Source: Bradyrhizobium lablabi
GTDB lineage: Bacteria > Pseudomonadota > Alphaproteobacteria > Rhizobiales > Xanthobacteraceae
DNA: 64,000 bases
Direction of reading: 5' to 3'
NCBI RefSeq assembly: GCF_900141755.1
Contig: NZ_LT670844.1
Coordinates: forward strand, 1,922,001 to 1,986,000
Shown: in pieces, positions 27,536 to 36,723 of the stretch
Layout of the letters: every line of letters starts with the position of its first letter
How positions within the stretch are numbered: the first letter of the stretch is position 1
Made by a program: the position numbers and the translations under genes
The notes under the pieces: generated by a model
Database searches by the model: none
The model's input: only the letters and a program-made list of their open reading frames with translations
What the model was told of the DNA's origin: nothing

Positions 27536-28477
27536 TCATCGCTCTTCACGCACGTAGGGCAGTGCGAGCGCCTCGGGCGCGCCGGCGCGGCGCTTCATGG
27601 CGCGTCGGCCCATCACCGCCAGCACGATGATCGCCATCAGATAGGGGAACATCTGCATGACGTAGGTCGAGATCAGATAGAACACGCCGCCCAGAACCTG
27701 CGACTCCGCGATCAGGATGTAAGCGAAGCCGAACAGATAGGCGCCGCCGAGCAGTTTGATCGGGTGCCAGCCGGCAAAGATCACGAGCGCCAGCGCTACC
27801 CAGCCACGGCCGGCGATCATGCCCTCGGCCCAGCTGCTTAAATAGGCGACCGACAGGAACGCCCCGGCCAGTCCGGCCATGCCGGCGCCGAACATGACCG
27901 CGAGATAGCGAATCCGGAACACGTTCCAGCCGACAACGTCGACGGCGCTCGGCTTCTCGCCGGCCGCGCGCAGCGCCAGGCCGGGCCGCGTCCGGTAGAG
28001 GAAATACCAGACCACCGCGACCATGATGTAGGAGAGATAGACCAGCACATTTTGATTGAAGAAGATCGGGCCGAGCGCGGGGATATCCGAAACCAGCGGA
28101 ATCGGAAGCGCGTGCACGCTCTGGGGAACGTCAATGGCGACCAGGCCGTGCCCGGCAAAGCTCGACAGCCCGTCGCCGAACAGCACCATGGCGAGGCCGG
28201 CGACGACGTGATCGGCGCGGATCGTCACCGTCAACAGCGCGAACAACAGCCCGAGCAGCATGCCGGCCACGATCGCGCAGAGGATGCCGATCACGACCGA
28301 TCCCGAGCCGAGCGTCGCGGCCACCGCCGTGAGCGCGCCCACCAGCATGATGCCTTCGATCCCCAGATTCAGCACGCCGCTGCGTTCGACCACGAGTTCG
28401 CCGAGCGCGGCCAACAGCAGCGGGCTTGCAGCGGCCACGCTGGTCGCCAGCATGCTGATGAGGACCGTCATGTTCAT
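27536..28477 (-). CDS. ABC transporter permease, BMP/nucleoside type (second subunit)
   Basis: The 313-residue protein is polytopic with eight or more hydrophobic helices. The block LGELVVERSGVLNLGIEGIMLVGA is diagnostic for the YufQ/NupQ permease of the guanosine-type transporter family. The ATG at 28477 overlaps the stop of the preceding permease (ATGA), which sets the start; the longer frame upstream is arginine-rich and is a shadow of that gene. It should pair with the product of 28474-29520 in the inner membrane. Confidence 0.9.
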   Translation of the reverse strand: MNMTVLISMLATSVAAASPLLLAALGELVVERSGVLNLGIEGIMLVGALTAVAATLGSGSVVIGILCAIVAGMLLGLLFALLTVTIRADHVVAGLAMVLFGDGLSSFAGHGLVAIDVPQSVHALPIPLVSDIPALGPIFFNQNVLVYLSYIMVAVVWYFLYRTRPGLALRAAGEKPSAVDVVGWNVFRIRYLAVMFGAGMAGLAGAFLSVAYLSSWAEGMIAGRGWVALALVIFAGWHPIKLLGGAYLFGFAYILIAESQVLGGVFYLISTYVMQMFPYLMAIIVLAVMGRRAMKRRAGAPEALALPYVREER

Positions 28478-29520
28478 GCGCGGTCGACCTTCGCGAGCCG
28501 CGCACGCGGCCGGAACCCTCTCGCCAGGGTCAGGCCGGCGAGCGCAAAAAGGATGATCGCGGCCTGCATGATCCGAACCAGCGACGGATCGATCTGGGCG
28601 ATCTGCAGCGCCGAGCCGCCCTGGATCAGGATGCCGTAGAACACCGACATAACCAGCACCAGCACTGGATCGTGCCCGGCCAGCCACGAGACGAGAATAC
28701 CGAGATAGCCATAGCCCGGCGTCAGCACATAGAGACGTCCGGCCGTCCCGCTCACTTGCTGGATTCCCGCTATGCCGGCCAGCGCGCCGCTGAGGAGCAT
28801 GACGGCGATGGTGACGCGGGTGACGCTGATAGCCGCGTACCGCGCCGCTTCGTGCGAGTGGCCGACGACGGTGATCTCGAAACCCCAGCGGCTGAACCGC
28901 AGCAGCACGCTCAGCGCCAGCGCCACCAGCGGCGCCGCGATGATGCAGATATCGAGTTCGGACCCTATCGACGGCAGCCTTGCCTCATCGGGAAAAAATG
29001 CCGAATAGGGCCAGCCGCCGCCGGGCTCGCGCCATGGTCCATAGACTAGCGATTGCACCCACAGAATGGCCACGTAGTTCAACATCAGGCTCGACAACAC
29101 TTCGTTGACACCAAGCCAGACTTTCAGGGCCGCCGGAATGAAGGCCCAGATCGCACCGCAGGCGATGCCGCAGCCGGCGACCGCGAGCAACATCAGCGGA
29201 GGTGGCAGCGATGTATTGAGCGCGACGAGACCGGCGCCGAAGGCGCCCATCACCATCTGGCCCTCGCCGCCGATATTCCAGACCCGCGCTCGAAAGGCGA
29301 TGGCCGCGGCCAGACCGGTAAAGGCGATCGGCTCGGCAAACACCAGCGAACTCTCGAGCGCGCTCCACGAGCCGACAGCGCCGTCATAGATGGCACGAAA
29401 AGTTTCAAGAACGGGCGCATGCACGGCAACGAGGACAAGCGACGAGGCCGCCAGCCCAAGCAGGACCGACAGCACGAAGGCGCCAGGCATCCGCAGCCAG
29501 ATCGGAATGGCCATCATCAA
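28474..29520 (-). CDS. ABC transporter permease, BMP/nucleoside type (first subunit)
   Basis: The 348-residue polytopic protein carries the family signature FAEPIAFTGLAAAIAFRARVWNIGGEGQMVMGAFGAG, split over two helices, and GVNEVLSSLMLNYVAI, as in YufP/NupP. It overlaps the ATPase gene upstream and the second permease downstream, each by four bases. The overlaps show a tightly coupled operon: SBP, ATPase, permease, permease, cupin, M24. Confidence 0.9.
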   Translation of the reverse strand: MMMAIPIWLRMPGAFVLSVLLGLAASSLVLVAVHAPVLETFRAIYDGAVGSWSALESSLVFAEPIAFTGLAAAIAFRARVWNIGGEGQMVMGAFGAGLVALNTSLPPPLMLLAVAGCGIACGAIWAFIPAALKVWLGVNEVLSSLMLNYVAILWVQSLVYGPWREPGGGWPYSAFFPDEARLPSIGSELDICIIAAPLVALALSVLLRFSRWGFEITVVGHSHEAARYAAISVTRVTIAVMLLSGALAGIAGIQQVSGTAGRLYVLTPGYGYLGILVSWLAGHDPVLVLVMSVFYGILIQGGSALQIAQIDPSLVRIMQAAIILFALAGLTLARGFRPRARLAKVDRA

Positions 29521-31040
29521 GCCGCGTCCAGCAAATGGCCGCCCATCACGGCGCCGATGTCGCCGCGATTGGCATCCTGGCGATGCCAGGTGCCGCAGAT
29601 GGCGCCGTCATAGAGTACCATCACACGGTCGGATAATTGCAGGATCTCGTCGAGGTCCTCGGAAATGAGAATGATCCCGGCACCGCTCTCGCGCAGGTCG
29701 AGCAGGCGATCGTGCACCGCGCGCGCCGCCGCGATATCGAGACCACGGGTCGGTTGCGCGACGATGAACGCGACAGGCTCGGCCAGCACTTCGCGCCCAA
29801 TCAGGATCTTCTGCTGGTTGCCGCCGGAAAGCGAGCGGACCGCAGTGGCGGTGCCCGGCGTGCGCACGTCGTAATCGCGGATAAGGTTCTCGGCGCGCTC
29901 GCGCGCCACCCGCCGGCTGACCCACATGCCTTTCGCCAGCGGCCGCTCGCGATAGTCGCGAAGCAGCATGTTGTCGGTCATGTCGAGCTGCGGGACCAAT
30001 CCCATTCCGAGACGATCCTCGGGCACGAAGCGCAACCCGGCGCGAAGCCGCGACAGTGCATTGGCCTTTGTCATGTCATGGCCGTTGAGCCAGATCTGTC
30101 CCTGCTGAAGGGAGCGGATTCCGGCCACGCATTCGGCTAGTTCGACCTGGCCGTTGCCCGCAACGCCAGCAATGCCGAGGATTTCCCCGGCCCGCACCTC
30201 AAGCGTCACGCCCTTCAGGCCGCTGGCGCCGCGGTCGGCCGTCGCGCGGCCTTCCCGGACCTTGAGCACGGCGCCGCCGAAATTGCCGGCGCTGATCAGT
30301 CGCTGTGGCGGCATCGCGGCGCCGACCATCAACGCACCGAGTTCCTGGATCGAGGCTTCCGACTTGCCGAAGGACGCAACGACGCGACCGCGCCGCAGCA
30401 CCGTGACCCGGTCGGCGGTAGCAGCGACTTCGCGCAGCTTGTGGGTGATGAACACGACATATTTGCCCGCGTCCGCGAGCCGGCGCAGCGCGACGTAGAG
30501 ATCGGCCGCTTCGCCGGGCGTCAGCATCGAAGTCGGCTCGTCCAGCAGCAGGAAATCCGCGCCCCGGTAGAGCAACTTCAGGATTTCGACCTTTTGCCGC
30601 TGACCGACGGTCAATTGCCAGATCAGCGCATGGGGATCGATATGCAGCCCGTGCTCGCGTCCCACGGCTTCGACGCGCTGGGCCGCCTCGCGCCGATGCA
30701 GCCGGAGCGAGGATTCGGTCGCCCCGAGCAGGATATTATCGAGCACGGAAAAGGCATTCACCAGTTGAAAATGCTGGTGAACCATGCCGATCCCGCGACG
30801 AACCGCATCCCACGGCGAGCGAAACCTGGTCTTCTCGCCGTCGATGAAGATTTCACCGCTGTCGGGCATATAGACGCCCGACAGGATGTTCATCAGCGTC
30901 GATTTGCCGGCGCCGTTTTCGCCGAGCAGCGCGTGAATTTCTCCGCGCCGCAAGGTGAGATCGACGCGGTCGTTGGCGACGGTCTCGCCGAAGCGCTTGC
31001 TGATCGACGACAGTAAAACGCCTTCGCCGGCTGAGGCCAT
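29517..31040 (-). CDS. ABC transporter ATP-binding protein, duplicated NBD, BMP/nucleoside type
   Basis: The 507-residue protein has two ATPase domains. The first has Walker A GENGAGKST, signature LTVGQRQKVEIL and Walker B FLLLDEPTSML. The second has a degenerate Walker A (GIAGVAGNGQVEL) with an intact LSGGNQQKILIGREVL. This asymmetry is normal for RbsA/YufO-type subunits. It drives import through the two permeases encoded next. The start lies 24 bases after the binding-protein stop. Confidence 0.92.
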   Translation of the reverse strand: MASAGEGVLLSSISKRFGETVANDRVDLTLRRGEIHALLGENGAGKSTLMNILSGVYMPDSGEIFIDGEKTRFRSPWDAVRRGIGMVHQHFQLVNAFSVLDNILLGATESSLRLHRREAAQRVEAVGREHGLHIDPHALIWQLTVGQRQKVEILKLLYRGADFLLLDEPTSMLTPGEAADLYVALRRLADAGKYVVFITHKLREVAATADRVTVLRRGRVVASFGKSEASIQELGALMVGAAMPPQRLISAGNFGGAVLKVREGRATADRGASGLKGVTLEVRAGEILGIAGVAGNGQVELAECVAGIRSLQQGQIWLNGHDMTKANALSRLRAGLRFVPEDRLGMGLVPQLDMTDNMLLRDYRERPLAKGMWVSRRVARERAENLIRDYDVRTPGTATAVRSLSGGNQQKILIGREVLAEPVAFIVAQPTRGLDIAAARAVHDRLLDLRESGAGIILISEDLDEILQLSDRVMVLYDGAICGTWHRQDANRGDIGAVMGGHLLDAA

Positions 31041-31064
31041 GAGGCTGATCCCTGGCTATCGAGA

Positions 31065-32144
31065 TTATTTCGCCGCGCCTTGCACTCCTGCCACAAGCCA
31101 GTTCATCTTGGTGGCGGCGTCTTCGGAGCTGAGCTCGCCGCCGGCGGGAACGCGCAGCTTGCCCTCATTATCCTCGATCGGCCCGGCAAAGACTTTCAGC
31201 TCGCCCGACATGATCTTCTGCTTGGCCGCTTCCACCGCGTGCTTGGCCTCGTCGGTCACCATCGGGCCATAGGGCAACAGCACCACGATGCCGCTTTTCA
31301 GGTCGCCGAGATCGCGCGTGGATTCAAACTTGTTGGCCTTCACGGCTTCGACGGCCTTGACGTAAAACGGACCCCAATTCCAGGCGCTGCCGCTGAGGAA
31401 AGCCTGCGGCGCCGCGAACGACCAGTCGGCGTTCGAGGTCATGCCCCATTTGCCCTTTGCCGCGGCCGCCTGCAGCGTAGCCGAGGAGTCGAGGTGGTTG
31501 ACGATGATATCAGCCCCGGCGCTGAGCAGCGCATCGGCGGATTCCTTCTCCTTCGGCGGGTCGTACCAGCTGTTGACCCAGTTGGTGACGACCTTGGCGT
31601 TCGGATTGACCGATTTGACGCCGAGCGCGAACGCGTTCACGCCCGAGACGACGGCCGAATAAGGAAAGGCGCCGGAAAACCCGATGATGTTGGTCTTGGT
31701 CATCTTGCCGGCAAGGACACCCTCGAGATAGCGGACCTCTTCCAGCCTGCCATAGTAGGAGGCGACGTTTTTCGGGCCCTTCGGGTCGGACATCTGCACG
31801 ACGAAGTCGACCTCGGGGTGTTTCTTGGCGATCTCGGGAATAAAGGTTCCGTAGCCATAGCTGTTGGCAAAGATGACCTTGTTGCCCTTGGCGATCAGGT
31901 TGTTGATCACGGGCACCACGCCAGGGCCGTCAGCGACCGATTCGACGCGGGTGATATCGAGGTCAGGCACGTGCTCCTGCAGGTATTTGGCCGACTCGGT
32001 ATTGGCCCGAACCCACGACGATCCCGACGCCTGCGAAAATTCGACAAAAGCCACCTTGAGCTTTTCGTCGGCGACGGCCTGATTTGCGAACAACAATCCG
32101 CCGATCAGAGACATCAGCACGATACGCACTCGATCTAATTTCAC
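31065..32144 (-). CDS. BMP-family substrate-binding protein
   Basis: The 359-residue protein has a Sec signal peptide (cleavage after NQAVA) and no lipobox. It shows the BMP family order: VAFVEFSQASGSSWVR, the asparagine/glycine strand VIFANSYGYGTFIPEIA, HPEVDFVVQMSD, YLEGVLAGKMTKTNIIGFSG and ALGVKSVNPNAKV. Known members bind purine nucleosides or related amides. The start is a GTG at 32144 with GGAG eight bases upstream. It is the first gene of the minus-strand operon and is divergent from an XRE-cupin regulator, which may control it. Confidence 0.9.
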   Translation of the reverse strand: MKLDRVRIVLMSLIGGLLFANQAVADEKLKVAFVEFSQASGSSWVRANTESAKYLQEHVPDLDITRVESVADGPGVVPVINNLIAKGNKVIFANSYGYGTFIPEIAKKHPEVDFVVQMSDPKGPKNVASYYGRLEEVRYLEGVLAGKMTKTNIIGFSGAFPYSAVVSGVNAFALGVKSVNPNAKVVTNWVNSWYDPPKEKESADALLSAGADIIVNHLDSSATLQAAAAKGKWGMTSNADWSFAAPQAFLSGSAWNWGPFYVKAVEAVKANKFESTRDLGDLKSGIVVLLPYGPMVTDEAKHAVEAAKQKIMSGELKVFAGPIEDNEGKLRVPAGGELSSEDAATKMNWLVAGVQGAAK

Positions 32145-32230
32145 GGGTAGGTCTCCATTTGAAGAGCGGCGCTCAGGTCTGCCGCACGTCAGCGCGGCAC
32201 ACCTGAATACGATGCAACTCACATGCCATG

Positions 32231-32329
32231 GAGGAAACTCTGGAAAACCTAGGTTATTCGGCTTCCTGCCGCCGCATCTGACGCGAAAAACAGCAACATG
32301 CCCATGAATTAGAGGAAACTGCTTTCATG
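32231..32329. promoter_or_regulatory. Candidate operator region between the BMP operon and the XRE regulator
   Basis: The 9-mer GAGGAAACT occurs twice (32231-32239 and 32312-32320). The second copy sits inside an inverted repeat CATGAA (32303-32308) / TTCATG (32324-32329). TGCTTTCATG at 32320-32329 recurs in inverse orientation at 33140-33149, before the isochorismatase genes. These are plausible sites for the nearby XRE-cupin regulator. The rest of the 32145-32500 gap has no gene. Confidence 0.4.
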
Positions 32330-32500
32330 GTTTGCAAAATGCCCCGTACGCGATAAATGGAATGCTCAATGGCCTGGCCCATGGCAGCGCCGCTGCGGGC
32401 GTTGGCAGGGGACAGGCAATCGCCTCCGAAGTGCCGGATTGCCAGCGCCGGCGGTTAAACGGCAGGATACCAGTTCTTGGCGACTCGCGGAGAGGTTTTA

Positions 32501-33118
32501 GTGAAGAAGGCAACGTCAGCGACTCGATTTCCCCGAGACGGGTCGGCTCAAGACGAACTGGCGCTCGGCGTAAAACTGAAGCACGCGCGGATCGCCAAAG
32601 CCATGCGGCTCGCCGATCTCGCCGCGGCCTCCGGCTGTTCCGAAAGCCTGATCTCGAAGATCGAAAATCGGAAGGCCACCCCTTCGCTCAATACGCTGCA
32701 CCGCCTTGCAAAGGGTCTCGGCATCACGATCGCCACGCTGCTGAGTGAACAGACCCCGGCGCATGGCATCATCATGCGCGAGGGGCAGCGACCGGTGCTG
32801 AGCCGGATCGGGCTCGGCGGTTTCGGCGTCGACGGCGTTGAGACCGAGCTGCTGATTCCATTTGGCGCCGACTCGGCGCTGCAGGCGACCTTGCTTCGCG
32901 TTCAGCCGGGCGCGCGTAGCGACGGCATGCGCCAGCACGAGGGCGACGAAGTCGGCTACATCGTCACCGGCGAGATCGCCCTGACCGTGGAAGGCGATAC
33001 TTATGCGCTGAAGGCCGGCGATGCTTTCTTCTTTCCCTCCATGCGCCCGCACGGCGTCGCCAATCCCGGCGAGGCGGCCGCCATGATCGTGTGGGTGAAT
33101 ACGCCGCCCACGCTGTGA
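32501..33118 (+). CDS. XRE-family regulator with C-terminal cupin
   Basis: The 205-residue protein has a helix-turn-helix (MRLADLAAASGCSESLISKIENRKATPSLNTL, given in two halves around SLISKIEN) at about 25-75. A small-molecule-sensing cupin follows (LRVQPGARSDGMRQHEGDEVGYIVTGEI, DAFFFPSMRPHGVANPG). PuuR and related regulators of amine and purine use have the same layout. A GTG at 32501 with GGAG upstream is preferred over an earlier TTG at 32477. Its position between the BMP operon and the isochorismatase pair suggests control of both. A paralogue lies at 36724-37323. Confidence 0.88.
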   Translation: MKKATSATRFPRDGSAQDELALGVKLKHARIAKAMRLADLAAASGCSESLISKIENRKATPSLNTLHRLAKGLGITIATLLSEQTPAHGIIMREGQRPVLSRIGLGGFGVDGVETELLIPFGADSALQATLLRVQPGARSDGMRQHEGDEVGYIVTGEIALTVEGDTYALKAGDAFFFPSMRPHGVANPGEAAAMIVWVNTPPTL

Positions 33119-33139
33119 GCAGGGCGCCTTCTTTCTGCT

Positions 33140-33149
33140 CATGAAAGCA
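33140..33149 (+). promoter_or_regulatory. Possible shared operator before the isochorismatase pair
   Basis: CATGAAAGCA is the exact complement of the 10-mer at 32320-32329 in front of the BMP operon. It lies 93 bp upstream of the first amidohydrolase gene and 22 bp after the regulator stop codon. A common regulator could bind both sites. Confidence 0.3.
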
Positions 33150-33241
33150 CTTGACTATGGTGCAATTCTTGCTCGTAGTGGCGCAAATGCGCGACCGTCG
33201 CATGCGCCAGCTCAACCCACGATGGACCGACGGAGACCCCG

Positions 33242-33937
33242 ATGTCCGGCTACGCACTTTCCCAGGGCTTGATGGCAGCGGCGATCGCCGATCGCGGCAA
33301 CGTGCATCCGTGGGACGCCATCCCCGTCGCCCGGACCGCCCTGGTTGTCATCGACATGCAGAACTATTTCGTCGCGCCGAACGCGCAAGGCGAGGCGGAA
33401 ACAGCGCGCGACATCGTTCCCGCGATCAACCGGCTCGCCGCGGCGCTGCGCGAACGCGGCGGCCGCGTCATCTGGATACAAAACACGACGACGGATACCC
33501 GCGAGAAGTGGTCGGTTCGTCACGAACTCCTCCCGCCGGAAAAAGCCGAGACCCGCCTGGCCGCAATGGAACTGGGCGCAGAAGGATACCAGCTCTGGCC
33601 GACGCTCGATGTCCGCGCCGATGACACACGGATGGTGAAGAAGGTCTATTCGGCTTTCATCCAGGGCTCCTCCGACCTTGCCGCGCATCTCAGGGCGCAC
33701 GGAATCGAATTCGTGCTTATCGCCGGCACCTATACCAATGTCTGCTGCCAGGCGTCGGCGCAGGACGCCATGATGCTCAATTTCCGCACGATCATGGTCT
33801 CGGACTGCAATGCCGGGTCGACCGCCGAAACCCATGCCGCGGCGCTGAATAACTTCTTTGAATTCTTCGGCGACGTCTTGTCAGTCGACGAGGTCCTGGA
33901 CCGGCTTGAAGTTGACAAGGAAACGGCGGCAGCCTGA
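33242..33937 (+). CDS. Isochorismatase-family cysteine amidohydrolase
   Basis: The 231-residue protein has the triad of the family: D38 in ALVVIDMQNYF, a lysine in RMVKKVYSAF and the nucleophilic cysteine in GTYTNVCCQASAQDAM. The cis-peptide region precedes this cysteine. Relatives hydrolyse carbamoyl or amide groups (ureidoacrylate, N-carbamoylsarcosine, maleamate, biuret), releasing ammonia. It is followed after 16 bases by a second, different family member, and both lie next to an XRE-cupin regulator and an amide-type transporter system. The exact substrate is unknown. Confidence 0.9.
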   Translation: MSGYALSQGLMAAAIADRGNVHPWDAIPVARTALVVIDMQNYFVAPNAQGEAETARDIVPAINRLAAALRERGGRVIWIQNTTTDTREKWSVRHELLPPEKAETRLAAMELGAEGYQLWPTLDVRADDTRMVKKVYSAFIQGSSDLAAHLRAHGIEFVLIAGTYTNVCCQASAQDAMMLNFRTIMVSDCNAGSTAETHAAALNNFFEFFGDVLSVDEVLDRLEVDKETAAA

Positions 33938-33953
33938 CGAAGGACTAGACGCC

Positions 33954-34583
33954 ATGACGACCACGGTGCCGGGAAAGGCTGCTCTTGTCGTGGTCGACAT
34001 GCAGAACGACTATTGCAACGCGCGTGGGGTTTATCCGCGCAACGGGTTGCATTGTTTTGATATGGACAGCGTGGTGCCGGCCACCGCGGCCGCGGTGACC
34101 GCCTGCAAGACCCGCGCTATTCCCGTGATCTATCTGCGCATGGCGTGGAACACCGACGCCCACGGATTTCCGATTGACGCCGGGCTGATCATCGAACAGT
34201 CCCGCCCCTTCATCCGCAGCGAAGGACTGCGGCGCGGCACCTGGGGCGCGGAAGTGCTGGCGGAAATGCCCTCGCCCGACTACGTCGTCGAGAAAACCCG
34301 CTACAGCGGTTTCCATAACACTGCGCTCGAGGCCCTGCTGCGCGGTCTCGGCGTCGACACGATTTACCTCGCCGGCGTCATTACCAATATGTGCGTCGAG
34401 GCCACCGCGCGCGATGCCTTCCATCGCGACTTCCGCTTCGTGGTGCTGTCCGACTGCGTCTCCGGCTTCAGCCGCAAACTGCACGATGCGAGCCTGGAGA
34501 CGATGCAGATTTTCGGCCGCGTCGCCGCGTCGAGCGATCTGTTGGGTAGAACGTCGGACCTGACCATGCTTCAATCGGGTTGA
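33954..34583 (+). CDS. Isochorismatase-family cysteine amidohydrolase, second copy
   Basis: The 209-residue protein shows D15 in ALVVVDMQNDY, a lysine in VVEKTRYSGF and the cysteine in GVITNMCVEATARDAF. It is more like ureidoacrylate/biuret-type hydrolases than its neighbour and is only distantly related to it. The ATG at 33954 follows the upstream stop by 16 bases; a longer frame overlapping the first gene is a shadow. It is convergent with the deacetylase-like gene at 34592, with only eight bases between the stops and no terminator. Confidence 0.9.
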   Translation: MTTTVPGKAALVVVDMQNDYCNARGVYPRNGLHCFDMDSVVPATAAAVTACKTRAIPVIYLRMAWNTDAHGFPIDAGLIIEQSRPFIRSEGLRRGTWGAEVLAEMPSPDYVVEKTRYSGFHNTALEALLRGLGVDTIYLAGVITNMCVEATARDAFHRDFRFVVLSDCVSGFSRKLHDASLETMQIFGRVAASSDLLGRTSDLTMLQSG

Positions 34584-34591
34584 AGCTTACT

Positions 34592-35515
34592 CTAGGACTG
34601 CGGAAAGCGCCCGCGCCAGTGCTCGGCGATGTCGACGCCGCGGCAGAACCATACGTCCTCAAAACTCCGCATGTGATCGAGAAGCCTGATCAGCCCGGTG
34701 CAACGCCCCGGCCGTCCGATCAGCCGGTCATGCAGGCCGATCGACAGCAGCTTCGGCGAGCCTTTTTGGCCCTCGCGGCGGAGAACGTCGAAGGCGTCGC
34801 GCATGTAGCTGAAAAAGTCGTCGCCGGTGGAGAAACCGCTGTTTTCATTGAAGCGGTTGTCGTTCGCCTCGTAGGAATAGGGAATGACCAGATGCGGCCG
34901 GTCACCGACCCGCAGCCAATAGGGCAATTCATCGGCGAGCGAGTCCCGGTCGTACAGAAAGCCGCCGGCCTCGACGAGCAGGCGCCGCGTGTTCGGTCCG
35001 GGCCGTCCGGTCATCCATCCTACCGGCCTCATCCCGGTCAATCGTGTCAGCACGTCGATGGCACGCTGGATATGCTGGCGTTCGACCTCCTCGGCGACGT
35101 CGGCGTAATCGATCCAGCGATAGCCGTGGCTGACGATCTCGTGCCCGCGCTGGACGAAAGCTTTTGCCAGTTCGGGATTCTGCTCCAGCGCGCGCGCGAC
35201 GGCGAGCACGCTGACCTGGACCGAGAAATCGCGAAAAATATCCAGCACCCGCCAGGCGCCGCGACGGCTGCCGAACTCGAACACGGATTCGACGAGCGGC
35301 GAACGCTGTCCCGGTTTTGTGCCCACGCCGATATCGTTGAGCATGCCTTCCGACCCATCGTCGCCGTTGACGAGCGTCGCTTCGCCGCCGCCCTCGACGT
35401 TGAGATTGAAATTCACCGCGATCGAGGCGCCCCCGGGCCAGCCCGGGTCGGGCGGGAACTCGCCATAGCCGACGAGATCACGCGCAACCATTGGATCGGG
35501 TTTTGGCTCATACAT
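34592..35515 (-). CDS. Polysaccharide-deacetylase-family hydrolase, PuuE/allantoinase-like
   Basis: The 307-residue protein shows the NodB-fold pattern of the PuuE group, not of cell-wall deacetylases: AVNFNLNVEGGGE, SRRGAWRVLDIFRDF, GHEIVSHGYRWIDY, WMTGRPGPNTRRLLVE and GFLYDRDSLADELPYW. The closest characterised type is the cofactor-independent allantoinase PuuE, which opens the hydantoin ring of allantoin. A related hydantoin or amide could be the real substrate. It lacks a signal peptide, so it acts in the cytosol. The gene ends the run beginning with the FAD monooxygenase upstream. Confidence 0.87.
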   Translation of the reverse strand: MYEPKPDPMVARDLVGYGEFPPDPGWPGGASIAVNFNLNVEGGGEATLVNGDDGSEGMLNDIGVGTKPGQRSPLVESVFEFGSRRGAWRVLDIFRDFSVQVSVLAVARALEQNPELAKAFVQRGHEIVSHGYRWIDYADVAEEVERQHIQRAIDVLTRLTGMRPVGWMTGRPGPNTRRLLVEAGGFLYDRDSLADELPYWLRVGDRPHLVIPYSYEANDNRFNENSGFSTGDDFFSYMRDAFDVLRREGQKGSPKLLSIGLHDRLIGRPGRCTGLIRLLDHMRSFEDVWFCRGVDIAEHWRGRFPQS

Positions 35516-35555
35516 TGTCGTTGGCTCGCTTTACGATTGACAAGGGCGGTGGCGA

Positions 35556-36686
35556 TCAGTCCGGCGCGGCAAGCGGCGCCAGGCAGGGATCGTAGCAATA
35601 GAACCAGTCGGTTTCAGTCGGCCCGCGCATCCAGCTGTTCTCGATCGAGATACGCTGCACCTCCGTGACGCGCGGAATCCGGGTTGCCTCGTAGCAGCGA
35701 AACGCCTCGCCGTGATCGTCGCATGCCGCAAGGCAACGGCTGAGAATGACACCGTCTTCGACCGCCATGGCGCCGCCGGCCGCCATGAACGGACGCATCG
35801 GATGGCAGGCATCGCCCAGCAGCACGATCCTGCCGCCGCTCCAGCGGTCGTTGCGCTCGCGGTCGTAGATCGGCCACAAGCTGACGTCGTCAGCGACCTC
35901 CAGCACGCGGCGCAGGTCGACATGGAAGCCGGCGAAGGATTCGAGCATTTCGTCGCGGCTGCAGGGCAGCGAAGATGCCTCGCTGTCCCACTGCGCCGCC
36001 GGGATGACACCGATGACGTAGATCTCGTCGCGTCGGCTCGTCATGAAATAGGGCAGGATGTGCCGGTCCGGCCCCCACCACTTGGTACAGTCCGCTATCC
36101 CAGATCCGCGCAGCCGTTCGGTCGGAAAAATCGCCCGCTGCGCCACGGCGCCGACGAATCGCGGCGGCTCGAAGCCGAGCAGGTTCTCGCGCACCCTGGA
36201 GCGGATGCCGTCGGCACCGATGACGATGTCGGCTTCGATGCGGACGCCGTTCTCGAAGCTGAGGCGGACCGCCTCGCGGCTCTCGTCGAGCCCGACAAGG
36301 CGATGGTCGAACGCGATCGTGCCGGGAGTAACGACGCGTTCCAGCACGCCGTGGAGGTCGCCGCGATGAATATTCATGTAGGGGCCGCCGTAACGCGCTT
36401 CGCTTGCAGCATCGAACTTTATCTCGTACATCGTCTCGCCGCTGTCCCAAGCGCGGCTGACGTAGGACTCCGGCTTGATGCCGGTTTCGATCAAGTCTTG
36501 TTCGATGCCGAGACGGCGAAACGCCTTCATCGCGTTGGCGCTGAGAATGATTCCGGCCCCGATCCGCGAAAACGCCGGCGCCTGCTCATAGACCGTCACG
36601 GGGAACCCGGCGCGCTGGAGAAAGCCGGCAACGCTCAGGCCACCTAGGCCCGCGCCAATGACCGCGATTGTTTTTCTTGCACTCAT
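35556..36686 (-). CDS. FAD-dependent aromatic-ring monooxygenase, NicC-like
   Basis: The 376-residue protein is a class A flavin monooxygenase. It has the dinucleotide motif GAGLGG (11-16), the DG motif in DIVIGADGIRSRVRE and the GD motif in GRIVLLGDACHPMRPFMAAGG. Several blocks follow 6-hydroxynicotinate 3-monooxygenase: SRIGAGIILSANAMKAFRRLG, NIHRGDLHGVLE, TKWWGPDRHILPYF and the tail DWFYCYDP. It should hydroxylate, perhaps decarboxylatively, an N-heteroaromatic or similar ring using NAD(P)H and oxygen. Urate hydroxylase HpxO is a more distant alternative. It sits between a regulator and a PuuE-like gene. Confidence 0.88.
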   Translation of the reverse strand: MSARKTIAVIGAGLGGLSVAGFLQRAGFPVTVYEQAPAFSRIGAGIILSANAMKAFRRLGIEQDLIETGIKPESYVSRAWDSGETMYEIKFDAASEARYGGPYMNIHRGDLHGVLERVVTPGTIAFDHRLVGLDESREAVRLSFENGVRIEADIVIGADGIRSRVRENLLGFEPPRFVGAVAQRAIFPTERLRGSGIADCTKWWGPDRHILPYFMTSRRDEIYVIGVIPAAQWDSEASSLPCSRDEMLESFAGFHVDLRRVLEVADDVSLWPIYDRERNDRWSGGRIVLLGDACHPMRPFMAAGGAMAVEDGVILSRCLAACDDHGEAFRCYEATRIPRVTEVQRISIENSWMRGPTETDWFYCYDPCLAPLAAPD

Positions 36687-36723
36687 CGACGATTCCCAAC
36701 GAGCCCTGACACAGGTCGCTTTC

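Noticed and set aside
34592..36686. Complete urate-to-allantoate pathway (HpxO plus PuuE)
   Set aside because: The monooxygenase matches NicC blocks better than HpxO, and no transthyretin-like hydrolase or OHCU decarboxylase gene is present.
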